A DNA stretch of 26,711 bases from a virus, in the IMG/VR virus record IMGVR_UViG_3300010389_000102, positions 1-26,711 of that record, one strand, 5' to 3'. The translations under genes and the position numbers were made by a program. The notes under the pieces are model-generated. The model was not told the DNA's origin. It made no database searches and saw nothing but the letters and a program-made list of their open reading frames with translations. Below are positions 12,522-20,961 of this stretch, in pieces. Positions within the stretch are counted from its first letter, which is position 1. Every line of letters starts with the position of its first letter.

Positions 12522-13690
12522 GACGCGAACTCCGCCTTTGTCGGACGCTTGAAGAATCCGAACGACCGGTCATCCTCGGAGGGCGTGATCTCAGCGTCGA
12601 ACCGGACCCGGTCGTCGACCTCCACGTCGCTCAGGCCGCGGGGGACCGTTCCCCACACCGCCCAACCTGCGTCGGTCACGACCCGCATCTTGTACCCGCA
12701 CCCGTAGTCGTTCTCGAAGAACCGGACCGTCTGGACCGTTCCCTCGACCGTGACCCTGCCGACGGGAACCGACTCGGCGTTGGCGCGGCGCGCCTCCTCC
12801 TCCTCGCGACGCTTCGCGGCTTCGGCCATCTTGCCGCGCCAGTCGTCGAACCCGGCGGGCGCGTAAGCGGCGATGCCGAGCGCGTCCTTCTTGATGTTCT
12901 CGGAGCGGGCGATGACCGCGAGGTTGTGACCGAACGACCCGGTCTGTTCGAGCATCCACTCGCGGAGTTCCTCGCGGGTGATGCGCGGCTCCGCGGAGTT
13001 GGCGAGCGCGGTCCGGTACTCGGCGAACTTCTCACCGTCCCAGAACCAGCCGGTCAGCATCGCGGTCACGATCTCCTTCGTGGGGAGCGCGTGCTCGGCG
13101 TCACGCTTCGCGTAACCGAACGCGGTGTAGGCGCGGATCGCGGCGTCGAGAACGATGCCCGTGTCGAACTCGGTGCGGTAGTTCGTCGACAACTCCTCGT
13201 CGGGGTCCACCTCGACCGCCTCGTGAAGGTTCACAGCGGAGAACAGGTTCACGCCGAGGAACTCGTGAGCGCATGACCCGCCGACCTGCTTGACCTCGCC
13301 CGCGGCGGACCGGATGAAGTAGGCCCGCTTCCGGGCGGCGCGACGTCCGCAATGATCGCAACGCTTCAGGTCGACGTCGCCGATCTCGAACTCCTCGTCG
13401 AGCAGGAAGATCAGCGGCTCGTCGGTGGCGCGGGCGTCGGCCACGGCGACGAGCGCCCAGTCACCCTCGAACGCGAAGTGTCCGGTGAACGTGATCGTCG
13501 CGTCGACGTAGTAGACGGTGAACTTGCCGCGCACCTCGTCGTCGATCGTGTGGAGGAACGGCTCCCCCGCCTCGATCGTGATGTCGGCGTTCCAGCCCTT
13601 CTTGTGCGCCTTGCGGAGCAGGGCGTTGACTTTGCCGCGAACGGCGGACAGTCCGGCGGGCGTGTATCGGCGCGTGATGACTGTGGTCAT
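12518..13690 (-). CDS. Conserved phage/mobile-element protein with zinc knuckle and OB-like C-terminus
   Basis: A 390-residue protein from ATG 13690, expressed from promoter P3. Residues 1-100 are strand-rich. The middle has KRCDHCGRRAARKRAYFIR followed by GEVKQVGGSCAHEFLG, a CxxC plus single Cys arrangement known from proteins on actinobacterial plasmids and phages. A helical part with a charged stretch (AAKRREEEEARRANAESV) leads to a C-terminal strand-rich domain (GRVTVEGTVQTVRFFEN, KMRVVTDAGWAVWGTVP) that looks like an OB fold. A nucleic-acid-binding role is likely but not shown. Its place inside the head module is unusual. Confidence 0.7.
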   Translation of the reverse strand: MTTVITRRYTPAGLSAVRGKVNALLRKAHKKGWNADITIEAGEPFLHTIDDEVRGKFTVYYVDATITFTGHFAFEGDWALVAVADARATDEPLIFLLDEEFEIGDVDLKRCDHCGRRAARKRAYFIRSAAGEVKQVGGSCAHEFLGVNLFSAVNLHEAVEVDPDEELSTNYRTEFDTGIVLDAAIRAYTAFGYAKRDAEHALPTKEIVTAMLTGWFWDGEKFAEYRTALANSAEPRITREELREWMLEQTGSFGHNLAVIARSENIKKDALGIAAYAPAGFDDWRGKMAEAAKRREEEEARRANAESVPVGRVTVEGTVQTVRFFENDYGCGYKMRVVTDAGWAVWGTVPRGLSDVEVDDRVRFDAEITPSEDDRSFGFFKRPTKAEFAS

Positions 13691-13724
13691 GGGGTTCTCC
13701 TCTCGGTTCGTTGTATCTCCCACG

Positions 13725-13780
13725 AGGACAAACTTACCGGAGTCCGACCCCAACGTCAACACCTATTCGGAAATATTCCG
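13725..13780 (-). promoter_or_regulatory. Promoter module P3 (minus strand)
   Basis: On the minus strand, TTGACG (13759-13754), a 17-bp spacer, TAAGTT (13736-13731), then 7 nt and GTGGGAGA lead to GAGAGGAG and ATG 13690. The palindrome CGGAAATATTCCG (13768-13780) is centred 15 bp from the -35 edge and is shared with the divergent promoter P4. This is the closest copy to a standard sigma-70 promoter. Confidence 0.85.
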
Positions 13781-13832
13781 GTTAGCGGTTGCGCTATCGG
13801 TTGGGACGGCGTAAGATCTTTTCCGTGGGAGA
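13768..13832 (+). promoter_or_regulatory. Promoter module P4 (plus strand), sharing its palindrome with P3
   Basis: TTGCGC (13789-13794), a 17-bp spacer, TAAGAT (13812-13817), 7 nt and GTGGGAGA (13825-13832) precede a GAAGGGAG ribosome site and ATG 13849. The shared palindrome centred at 13774 is 15 bp from both -35 boxes. One bound protein could therefore control both directions. Confidence 0.8.
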
Positions 13833-13848
13833 GAGAAGGGAGACCACG

Positions 13849-13968
13849 ATGAGCAGATGGGTTAGAAGGCAAGTCGAACGGGCGATGGCTCGCGCGACCG
13901 AGGCGATGGTCGAGGCGTTGTCGACGTTCGAGTCGGCGGCTGAGGTCGTGCTGGTGGGTGCCGCATGA
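13849..13968 (+). CDS. 39-residue hypothetical protein
   Basis: ATG 13849 follows GAAGGGAG in the P4 leader. The product begins MSRWVRRQVERAMARATE and continues as an amphipathic helix (AMVEALSTFESAAEVVLVGAA). Its stop overlaps the next start as ATGA at 13965. The promoter, ribosome site and coupling make it a real gene in spite of its size. It may be a small binding protein or may serve mainly in coupling. Confidence 0.65.
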   Translation: MSRWVRRQVERAMARATEAMVEALSTFESAAEVVLVGAA

Positions 13969-14279
13969 CCGGGTTCTACGCGCCGACCACCTACGCCGAC
14001 GCCGCCGACCGCGCCGACGACATCACCGTCGACGAACTCGACGCCCTGATCCGCGGCAACCGCGACAGCGACATCCACCTGTACCCGGCACCTCGACGCT
14101 GGGCATGGCGAATCGACCACCTGACCCTGATGCTCGGACGCGGCGGAGCGACCCTCCGGTTCTATCGGCTCGCCGCCGACAACCGGACCCGCGTCGAGAA
14201 ACACGTCGCGCTGATGCCCGAGGTGATCCTGTGTTTCACGGACGCCGGTCGGGTGGTGCGCGTCCCGACGATCGACTGA
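13965..14279 (+). CDS. Hypothetical protein of the P4 cassette
   Basis: A 104-residue protein from ATG 13965. Helical N-terminus (YADAADRADDITVDELDALIRGN), then strands (DIHLYPAPRRWAWRIDHLTLMLGRGGATLRFYRLA) and an end with VILCFTDAGRVVRVPTID. No family is recognised. A strong hairpin 26 nt after its stop would end this two-gene cassette. Confidence 0.7.
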   Translation: MTGFYAPTTYADAADRADDITVDELDALIRGNRDSDIHLYPAPRRWAWRIDHLTLMLGRGGATLRFYRLAADNRTRVEKHVALMPEVILCFTDAGRVVRVPTID

Positions 14280-14305
14280 TACGCTGACGGTCGACACACA
14301 GCAGG

Positions 14306-14343
14306 CCCGTCCCGGCAGGAGAGTCATGGCTCCCCGGGGCGGG
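14306..14343 (+). terminator. GC-rich hairpin terminator after the P4 cassette
   Basis: CCCGTCCCGG (14306-14315) pairs along its full length with CCGGGGCGGG (14334-14343), with one G-U pair and an 18-nt loop. It lies between the P4 cassette and the zinc-ribbon gene. There is no U-tract. Confidence 0.55.
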
Positions 14344-14363
14344 TCGTGTGGCATCCTGAGACG

Positions 14364-14501
14364 GTGAACGCCACGCCGCCTCCGACCTGTGACCTGTCGA
14401 CCGTGTGCGGCTGGTGCGGCGGACCGATGCGACCCGAGCACGCCCACTACCGCTGTACCCGATGCGGAGCACGCGACTCATGTTGCGACGGCCCGTACTG
14501 A
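14364..14501 (+). CDS. 45-residue zinc-ribbon protein
   Basis: GTG 14364 opens a frame with VCGWCGG, then YRCTRCGARDSCC, that is two CxxC pairs 17 residues apart, which is a compact zinc ribbon. Ten of about 45 residues are Cys, Gly or Trp in metal-knuckle positions. The ribosome site is poor (GAGACG). A leaderless or readthrough expression from upstream is possible. The function is unknown. Confidence 0.55.
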   Translation: MNATPPPTCDLSTVCGWCGGPMRPEHAHYRCTRCGARDSCCDGPY

Positions 14502-14529
14502 CCGACGTTCAGACCGGTTGAAGATGCGC

Positions 14530-14535
14530 TACTCT
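14530..14535 (+). promoter_or_regulatory. Leaderless-type -10 box for the portal gene
   Basis: TACTCT is followed by 8 nt and GTG 14544. There is no Shine-Dalgarno sequence before the portal start, so a leaderless mRNA is likely. Confidence 0.45.
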
Positions 14536-14543
14536 GTCGCCCT

Positions 14544-15869
14544 GTGGACACCGTGCCGACTGACCCGCTGAGCAAGGCTCGCCCAACGTCAACTGACTTT
14601 ATGGAGATCGGCTCGTCCGGTCTCCACCAGTTCGGCGGCGAGATTCAGCAGGACTTCCTACGGCAACTCCGAGGTAAGCAGGCTTACGCCAACTACCGGG
14701 AGATGGCTGACAACGATCCCGTAGTCGGCGCGATGCTCCACGCAATCGAGATGCTGATCCGCGCGGTCGACTGGTCGGTGGAACCCGCCGACGATGACGA
14801 CGAACGCGCTGTCGCTGAGGCCGAGTTCGTGTCGTCGTGCCTGACGGACATGAGTACGTCGTGGGCGGACACGCTCGCCGCGATCCTCGGGTTCCTCGTC
14901 TACGGGTACTCGTATCATGAGATCGTCTACAAGCGGCGACAGGGGTTCACGAAGGACCCGCGGACCCGCTCCAAATATTCGGACGGTCGTATCGCGTGGC
15001 GGAAACTCCCGACCCGGTCACAGGAAACGATCGACCGGTGGGAACTCGACGCGAACGGCGGCATCCGTGGCGCGTATCAGATGGACCCGAACTCCCCGAA
15101 GAAGGGTGTGACGTTCCTGCCTATCGAGAAATGCCTGCTGTTCCGCACCACCTCGAAACTCAACAACCCGCAAGGCCGTTCCATTCTGCGGAACGCCTTC
15201 ATCCCGTGGTACTACAAGCGTCGCATCCAAGAGATCGAGGCGATCGGAATCGAACGCGACCTCGCCGGTCTCCCCGTCGCGCTCGTCCCGCCGCAACTGT
15301 TGTCGAACGCCGCGACCGCCGAGGAACGGGCCGCGCTCGACGCGATCAAACAGATCGTCCGTAACGTGAAACGTGACGAGCAGGAGGGCATCGTGTTCCC
15401 GCTCGCCTACGACCCGGAGACCGGGAACCCGGCGTACGACCTGAAACTCCTGTCGACCGGTGGACGCCGCCAGTTCGACACCGACGCGATCATCGGACGG
15501 TACGACCAGCGGATCGCGATGACGGTCCTCGCCGACTTCCTGCTCCTCGGCCACGAGGCCGTCGGCACGCAGGCGCTGTCGGTGTCGAAGGTCGATCTGT
15601 TCGTCCGGTCGTTGGATGCGTTCCTGTCCGAGATCGCCGAGGTGATGAATCAGCACGCGATCCCGCGCCTGATGCGCCTCAACGGTGTCGACGAGGCGTT
15701 GTCGCCGTCGTTGACATGGTCCACCCCGAAGTCCGTCGACCTCGGCGCGATCGGTTCGTTCGTCACGTCGCTCGCGCAGGCCGGTGCGCCGCTGTTCCCC
15801 GACGAGAACCTCGAAGGCTACCTCCGGTCAATCGCCGGTCTCCCTGTCGGCGAGGCCGAGGCGGTCTGA
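14544..15869 (+). CDS. Portal protein, Mu gp29-like (DUF935 type)
   Basis: A 441-residue protein from GTG 14544. The start of the conserved part (YREMADNDPVVGAMLHAIEMLIRAVDWSVEPA) and the middle (LAAILGFLVYGYSYHEIVYK, KCLLFRTTSKLNNPQGRSILRNAFIPWYYKRRI, then AIIGRYDQRIAMTVLADFLLLG) follow the Mu gp29-like portal family. It forms the dodecameric vertex through which DNA enters and leaves the head. The MuF gene follows after 3 nt, as expected for this family. The length is typical. Confidence 0.85.
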   Translation: MDTVPTDPLSKARPTSTDFMEIGSSGLHQFGGEIQQDFLRQLRGKQAYANYREMADNDPVVGAMLHAIEMLIRAVDWSVEPADDDDERAVAEAEFVSSCLTDMSTSWADTLAAILGFLVYGYSYHEIVYKRRQGFTKDPRTRSKYSDGRIAWRKLPTRSQETIDRWELDANGGIRGAYQMDPNSPKKGVTFLPIEKCLLFRTTSKLNNPQGRSILRNAFIPWYYKRRIQEIEAIGIERDLAGLPVALVPPQLLSNAATAEERAALDAIKQIVRNVKRDEQEGIVFPLAYDPETGNPAYDLKLLSTGGRRQFDTDAIIGRYDQRIAMTVLADFLLLGHEAVGTQALSVSKVDLFVRSLDAFLSEIAEVMNQHAIPRLMRLNGVDEALSPSLTWSTPKSVDLGAIGSFVTSLAQAGAPLFPDENLEGYLRSIAGLPVGEAEAV

Positions 15870-15872
15870 CCG

Positions 15873-18800
15873 ATGCCCGGCTCGATCCGGGCGCTCCGCC
15901 GACAAGCCGACCCGGTTCGCGGCGGCGGACGAATCCCGATCACGAAACGACGCACCGTCGGACGCCCACAGTTTCGGGAACCCGGCACCGACACCCTGTC
16001 ACGGCAGGAGGAGGCGATCGCCGACACCATCGAGGACGCCTACGCCACCATTCCCCGCGAGACCCTCCTCAACGCCGTTGAGACAGCCGACACCGCCGGA
16101 TACGCCCGGACGGTCCTCGGATACCTCACCGCCGCTTCAGCGGCCATAGAGACGGTCCTGCTGGAATCGTTCGTGTCGTCCGGCGAAACGTCCGCGATCG
16201 ACCTCGGACGTGAACTGTCCCGCCAATACCGGCAGGTCGGCAAGGCTGAAACACCGTCACCGTCCGAGGTGGCGCTCCGGTTCCGCTTCAACGCGACCGA
16301 TCCGAGGGCGACGACATGGGCCAGAAACGAAGCCGGTCGCCTCATCACGAACATGGCTCAATCGGAGCAGGCCATGTTTCGTCGGCTCGTCGAACAGTCG
16401 TTCACCGAGGGCCGAACCCCACAATCGGCGGCGTCGTCGATCTTCCGGCAACTCCAAACCGTCACCCCGTCCCCGACGGCACGCGAGTTCGCCGAGTCGA
16501 TCGGCGGCAACCTGAACGGACTGACGGAACGGTATGAGCGGGCGGTGATGAACCGGGTCGCTGACGTCGCCGAGGACCTCGCCGATCGTGGCGTCACCGG
16601 TCCGAAAGCGTTGGAACGGATGCGGAAGGAGGGCGACAAATACTCGACGAAACTTCGACGCGCCCGCTCCCGCACGATCGCCCGCACGGAACGCATGATG
16701 GCGCACAACGAAGCGCGCCTCCTGTCGTACCAGCAGGCGATCGACGACGGACTGATGTCCCGCGAACACTCCCGCAAGGTGTGGTCCACCGGACCATTCG
16801 ACGTCTGCCCGATCTGTGTCGCGATGTCCGGCGTCGAGGCGAAGATCGCGGACCCGTTCACCCTGCCGAACGGCTCGCAGGTTCAGGCACCTCCCGGACA
16901 TCCAAACTGTCGCTGTACCCTCCAAACCCGCACCGACGTCGACCTGTATGACCCGCCGCAGGCGCTAGGCACCGGTGTCCCCGGTGACCCGTACCGGGTC
17001 GGAGGTCGCGACGTATCCGATCAGGGACGTAAGTTCGACACACCGGTCACCGACACCCAACGGATTCACACAACGACCCGCAACGGACGGACCGCATACA
17101 AGCCGGACCGTATCCGACAGGTTCACGACCCGTGGGTCCGTGAGTCGTTGGAGGACGGTGTCGTTCACGGCGACACCCGGGTGACGTTTATGGGTGGCGG
17201 CTCCGGTGCCGGAAAGGGTTCGATTCAGCGGTCCGGTGACGTCACGTTCCGACGTGGCACAACGATCGTCGACTCTGACGAGGCAAAGAAAGCGATCCCC
17301 GAGTATCGGGAGATGGTCGACGCCGGAGATAACAAGGCGGCGGCGTTCGTCCACGAGGAATCATCTGACATGGCTCAACGCCTGATGGCGGAGTCAATCG
17401 ACAGCGGGTTCGACACCGTGCTCGACGGGACCGGCGACTCGACGTTCGAGAAGATGGCCGGAAAGGTTGCGCGCGCCCGCCAGCAGGGCGGTCAACGTGT
17501 CGTCGCCGAATACGTGACGATCGACACCGACGAGGCGTTACGCCGCGCCGCTCAACGCGCCGCGAACACCGGACGCGAGGTTCCCGAGGACGTGATCCAC
17601 GGTACCCATGAGGCTGTGTCGAAGATCTTCCCGAAACTCGCGGACGCCGACACGTTCGACGAACTGCGTCTGTGGGACAACATGGGTGACAGACCGGAAC
17701 TGATCTATGAGCGGATCGACGGCGTGGAACGTGTCCTGAATCCGGAACGGTTCGAGGCGTTCCTCCGCAAGGACCCCGATTACATTCCCGGTTCCCGTCG
17801 GGCGCTCGCCACTCCACCGTCCACCGTCGACGACATCGTGTACGGCACGAACGACACTCAGGGCGTGTTCACCGAGTTCGTCGGTGGACAGCGTCGCTAC
17901 ACCGCCGCACGCACCGAATCGGTTCACCGTCCGTGGCTCGACGACATCCTGTCCGCAGGTCAAGCGTCCGATGAGCCGACGATGACGTTCCTCGGTGGCG
18001 GCTCCGGCGCAGGCAAAGGGACGATCACCGATCCCAGTAAGGGCGGTGTCGTCCGGTTCCGTGACGGCACCATCAAAGTCGATTCGGATAAGGCGAAAGA
18101 AGTGATCCCGGAATACCGGAAACTTGTCGCTGACGACGACCCGATCGCCGCCGCGTTCGTTCACGAGGAGTCGTCGGACATGGCGGCACAGGCGCTCGCC
18201 GAGTCGCTGGACCGAGGGTTCGACACCGTGTTGGACGGCACCGGTGACTCGTCAATCGAGAAACTCGCATCGAAAGTTGCGAAAGCCCGCGAGCAGGGTG
18301 CGAAACGGGTGACCGCCGAATACGTCACGATCGACATCGACGACGCGCTGGCCCGTGCCGCGTCCCGAGCGAAACGCACCGGTCGTGAGGTCCCGGAGGA
18401 CGTGATCCGCGGCACCCACGAATCGGTGTCACGGGTGCTCCCGGAGGCAATCAAGCGTGATCTGTTCGACGAGGTGCGCCTGTGGGACAACACCGGCACA
18501 CCGCCCGAGTTGATCTACGAGAAGATCGGCGGTGTCGAACGCATCCTGAACCCGGCACGCTGGGAGGCGTTCCTCCGCAAGAACCCGGATTACGTTCCGC
18601 CACGCGCGAACATCCCGCCACCGTCGACCCCGGCGGCACGCCGCGCCCGCCGCACCCGTGAACAGATACTCGCCGACCAGCGGAGACGCGCCGAGGAGTT
18701 CGCCGCCCAATACGACGTGACCGTCGACGAAGCAATCATGTTCCTCGACGACGTCCCGAAACTGAAGGAACGTGCGCGCGCTGAGGCGGCGAGACGACTC

Positions 18801-19541
18801 GACGAGGTGTTCGCTCAACTCGACGCGCCCGGTCTCGGAAGCACCAGCATCCCCGATCCGAGGGACGTTCCCGCCGAGGCCCGCGTCTACCTCGACTGGT
18901 TCCGGAATCTGTCGCGCCGCGAACAGCAACGTCTCCGACAGTCCGGATGGCTTCGCCGGACCGCCGCCTCAATCGACGAGTTCGACGAGGCGTACGCCAC
19001 CCAGTTCGGTTTAGAGACCCGTGGACTGCCCGGACAGGCGCTCGAAGAACATTGGCTCCGGTTGACCCGCGAATACGACCTGCTGAATCAGGCGCGTCGA
19101 GGGAGACGTCCCCGCAACTTTGACCGGTATGGCGGCACCCCGGACTACAACCGTCTGCTTCCCGATCTCCGACAGGAGGGCTGGGACGTGAACGTCATCA
19201 TGGCGGGAGACGAGTTCGAGACCGCCGCGATGATCGCCCGCACCCAACTGGGAGCCGCCGCAGATGAGGCGTACTCGGCGCTCGGTGCCGCGGTGCGTCC
19301 GGCGCGCGGACCGGCACCGTGGCGCATGTCGTTCCAGTCGTGGGAGGACGAGGTCCGCGATCTCGAATCCCGGCTCCGAAACGAAACGCTGACGACCCGC
19401 GAACTAGAACGTCTCGACGAACTCGTGCCGCGTGTCCTCGACGACGGACAGGATTACGAGGCGCTGTATTCGACGATCATTCAGGTTGCTCGTGTCGCCG
19501 AGATGGATGTCGCCGAGTACGCGACGATCCCGTGGCTGTAG
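15873..19541 (+). CDS. MuF-type head protein fused to two zeta-toxin-like kinase domains
   Basis: A 1222-residue protein from ATG 15873, 3 nt after the portal. Residues 1-360 are the MuF domain: a helical part, then CPIC (312-315) and HPNCRC (343-348), the usual metal-binding Cys/His end. Two related domains of about 230 residues follow. Each has a P-loop GGGSGAGKG (441-449 and 708-716, a 267-residue repeat), VDSD-x-AK, AAFVHEESSDMA and FDTVLDGTGDS, the layout of zeta-toxin kinases that phosphorylate UDP-N-acetylglucosamine. A charged coiled coil (about 920-985) and a further domain end the protein. MuF proteins with C-terminal toxin domains are known; two intact kinase copies in one chain are uncommon. 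Confidence 0.85.
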   Translation: MPGSIRALRRQADPVRGGGRIPITKRRTVGRPQFREPGTDTLSRQEEAIADTIEDAYATIPRETLLNAVETADTAGYARTVLGYLTAASAAIETVLLESFVSSGETSAIDLGRELSRQYRQVGKAETPSPSEVALRFRFNATDPRATTWARNEAGRLITNMAQSEQAMFRRLVEQSFTEGRTPQSAASSIFRQLQTVTPSPTAREFAESIGGNLNGLTERYERAVMNRVADVAEDLADRGVTGPKALERMRKEGDKYSTKLRRARSRTIARTERMMAHNEARLLSYQQAIDDGLMSREHSRKVWSTGPFDVCPICVAMSGVEAKIADPFTLPNGSQVQAPPGHPNCRCTLQTRTDVDLYDPPQALGTGVPGDPYRVGGRDVSDQGRKFDTPVTDTQRIHTTTRNGRTAYKPDRIRQVHDPWVRESLEDGVVHGDTRVTFMGGGSGAGKGSIQRSGDVTFRRGTTIVDSDEAKKAIPEYREMVDAGDNKAAAFVHEESSDMAQRLMAESIDSGFDTVLDGTGDSTFEKMAGKVARARQQGGQRVVAEYVTIDTDEALRRAAQRAANTGREVPEDVIHGTHEAVSKIFPKLADADTFDELRLWDNMGDRPELIYERIDGVERVLNPERFEAFLRKDPDYIPGSRRALATPPSTVDDIVYGTNDTQGVFTEFVGGQRRYTAARTESVHRPWLDDILSAGQASDEPTMTFLGGGSGAGKGTITDPSKGGVVRFRDGTIKVDSDKAKEVIPEYRKLVADDDPIAAAFVHEESSDMAAQALAESLDRGFDTVLDGTGDSSIEKLASKVAKAREQGAKRVTAEYVTIDIDDALARAASRAKRTGREVPEDVIRGTHESVSRVLPEAIKRDLFDEVRLWDNTGTPPELIYEKIGGVERILNPARWEAFLRKNPDYVPPRANIPPPSTPAARRARRTREQILADQRRRAEEFAAQYDVTVDEAIMFLDDVPKLKERARAEAARRLDEVFAQLDAPGLGSTSIPDPRDVPAEARVYLDWFRNLSRREQQRLRQSGWLRRTAASIDEFDEAYATQFGLETRGLPGQALEEHWLRLTREYDLLNQARRGRRPRNFDRYGGTPDYNRLLPDLRQEGWDVNVIMAGDEFETAAMIARTQLGAAADEAYSALGAAVRPARGPAPWRMSFQSWEDEVRDLESRLRNETLTTRELERLDELVPRVLDDGQDYEALYSTIIQVARVAEMDVAEYATIPWL

Positions 19542-19544
19542 ACT
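19539..19544 (+). promoter_or_regulatory. Leaderless-type -10 box
   Basis: TAGACT overlaps the stop codon of the MuF gene and is followed by 6 nt and ATG 19551. There is no Shine-Dalgarno sequence, as at the small terminase start. Confidence 0.35.
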
Positions 19545-19550
19545 TCCACG

Positions 19551-19730
19551 ATGGCTGAACCGCGTCCCGTCGACCCGTCCGAGGTGCGACGTCAACTCGA
19601 TCGTGTCCTGCCGTCGCTCGCGGTCCGCGTGTCCGAAACGGAACGTGATCTCGCCGACCTCGGCGAGTACCCCGACACCGATCAGGGTCGACGTCGGCTG
19701 GTGAACCGAATCCGACGCACCCAACGCTGA
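19551..19730 (+). CDS. 59-residue helical hypothetical protein
   Basis: ATG 19551 lies 9 nt after the MuF stop. The product is charged and helical (DPSEVRRQLDRVLPSLAVRVSETERDLADLGEY, then GRRRLVNRIRRTQR), like small head-module accessory proteins. No antidote-type motif is recognisable. Its position directly after a toxin-bearing MuF gene makes an immunity/antitoxin role conceivable, but the sequence does not show it. Confidence 0.6.
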   Translation: MAEPRPVDPSEVRRQLDRVLPSLAVRVSETERDLADLGEYPDTDQGRRRLVNRIRRTQR

Positions 19731-19782
19731 GCACCGTATCCGCCGCCGCGGATGATAGGATGACACCGAGAGGAGGTGACTG

Positions 19783-19998
19783 TTGATTACGTCCGACGAA
19801 CTGGAACGGATGATGGTCGAGATCGGGACCGGTATCCCGTGGGGAGACCCACGATCGCGGATACCGCAAACCGATGAGCATCGCCGCAAGTGGAACCGCA
19901 TCGCGGAACAGATGCGTGACATCGAACGTCGAGGGAGAACAGTAGAGATTCCCGGCGAGATACCCGACCTGAACGACTACATCCCGGGAACCGTCTGA
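19783..19998 (+). CDS. 71-residue hypothetical protein with TTG start
   Basis: A TTG start at 19783 is supported by AGGAGGT (19771-19777) 5 nt upstream and a -10-like TAGGAT at 19756-19761. No ATG or GTG occurs near the ribosome site. The protein begins MITSDELERMMVEIGTGIPWGDP and has a charged helical middle (HRRKWNRIAEQMRDIERRGRTVEI). The function is unknown. It is the only late gene in this area with a classic strong Shine-Dalgarno. Confidence 0.65.
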   Translation: MITSDELERMMVEIGTGIPWGDPRSRIPQTDEHRRKWNRIAEQMRDIERRGRTVEIPGEIPDLNDYIPGTV

Positions 19999-20025
19999 GA
20001 TTCCCGACGGCTAGCCTGTGGCGTC

Positions 20026-20955
20026 GTGGTCGCTGTCCCGTCGTACGTCTCCGCTAACGCCCGCAGAGGACTCGACCTGCTGGAATACGCCGGAGATGGG
20101 CTACGACCCCGCACGATCCGTGAGGCGCGCGCTATGGCGTCAGGAGACATCTCTGCGGACAAGGTGCGTCGCATGGCGGCATGGCTCGCACGACATGACT
20201 CCGACCTGAAGTCGCCGCGCGCCGACGATTACCTCGATGGCGACTCCGAACGCCCGACACCGGGACAGGTCGCGTGGCTGTTGTGGGGAGGGGACATCGG
20301 TCGCGGCAACCGGGACCGTGCTCGCGAGTGGGCTGAACGGACCCGCGACCGCCTGATCCGTGAGGGAGAACTTGAAGCCGCGGCACCCGGCTCGGTGCGT
20401 GTCGGCACCACCGTCCAGTATCCGGTGCCGAAACCTCCGGACCCGACCGAGTATGCGACCGGGATCGTGTCGCGCATCTCGCGCACCGGGACCGTCGAGA
20501 TCGGCGGCGAGAACCGTGACGCCTCCACCGCAGATCCCGCTGTCGTGATCGACGTGTACGCCCGACAGGGCGACGAGTTCGTTGAGACCGACCGGCGTGT
20601 CGTGCGGAACGTGTCCGAGGTTCGTGTCGTCGGGTCGATCGCCGACCGAATCCGGAAACAGGTGTCTGCTCGCATCCGTCAGACGCTGGAGAACAAGGTC
20701 GAGGAGCACAACTCGAAACACAAGGGCGAGGGGAAACGTGTCACCGTCGCGATGCTGTCAGCCGTGTTCGAGCGTGGCGTCGGCGCATACCGGACGAATC
20801 CCGGCTCGGTCCGACCGACCGTCACGTCAGCGGACCAATGGGGACTGGGACGAGTGAACGCCTTCCTGACTGCGGTCCGGACCGGCAGGTTCCCGCGTGC
20901 CGCGTTCGACCGGGACCTCCTCCCGAAAGGTCATCCGCTGTCGACCCGCGACTAG
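20026..20955 (+). CDS. Head-region protein with two conserved phage modules
   Basis: A 309-residue protein from GTG 20026; TAGCCT lies 8 nt before it. The N-terminal module (VPSYVSANARRGLDLLEYAGDGL, AMASGDISADKVRRMAAWLARH, then PTPGQVAWLLWGGD) and the C-terminal module (RGVGAYRTNPGSVRPTVTSADQWGLGRVNAFL, DRDLLPKGHP) are both recurrent in phage head genes beside proteases and MuF proteins. Their biochemical role is unknown to me. A strand-rich linker (EYATGIVSRISRTGTVEIGG) joins them. It closes the late block before a terminator. Confidence 0.65.
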   Translation: MVAVPSYVSANARRGLDLLEYAGDGLRPRTIREARAMASGDISADKVRRMAAWLARHDSDLKSPRADDYLDGDSERPTPGQVAWLLWGGDIGRGNRDRAREWAERTRDRLIREGELEAAAPGSVRVGTTVQYPVPKPPDPTEYATGIVSRISRTGTVEIGGENRDASTADPAVVIDVYARQGDEFVETDRRVVRNVSEVRVVGSIADRIRKQVSARIRQTLENKVEEHNSKHKGEGKRVTVAMLSAVFERGVGAYRTNPGSVRPTVTSADQWGLGRVNAFLTAVRTGRFPRAAFDRDLLPKGHPLSTRD

Positions 20956-20961
20956 ATGCGT

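Noticed and set aside
12419-13276. Plus-strand open frame opposite the zinc-knuckle/OB-like protein
   Set aside because: The minus-strand frame has promoter P3, a ribosome site and conserved Cys motifs; the plus frame has none.
14344-14363. Rho-independent terminator U-tract after the hairpin at 14306-14343
   Set aside because: The following bases are GT-rich (TCGTGTGG) without a T-run, so only the stem supports termination.
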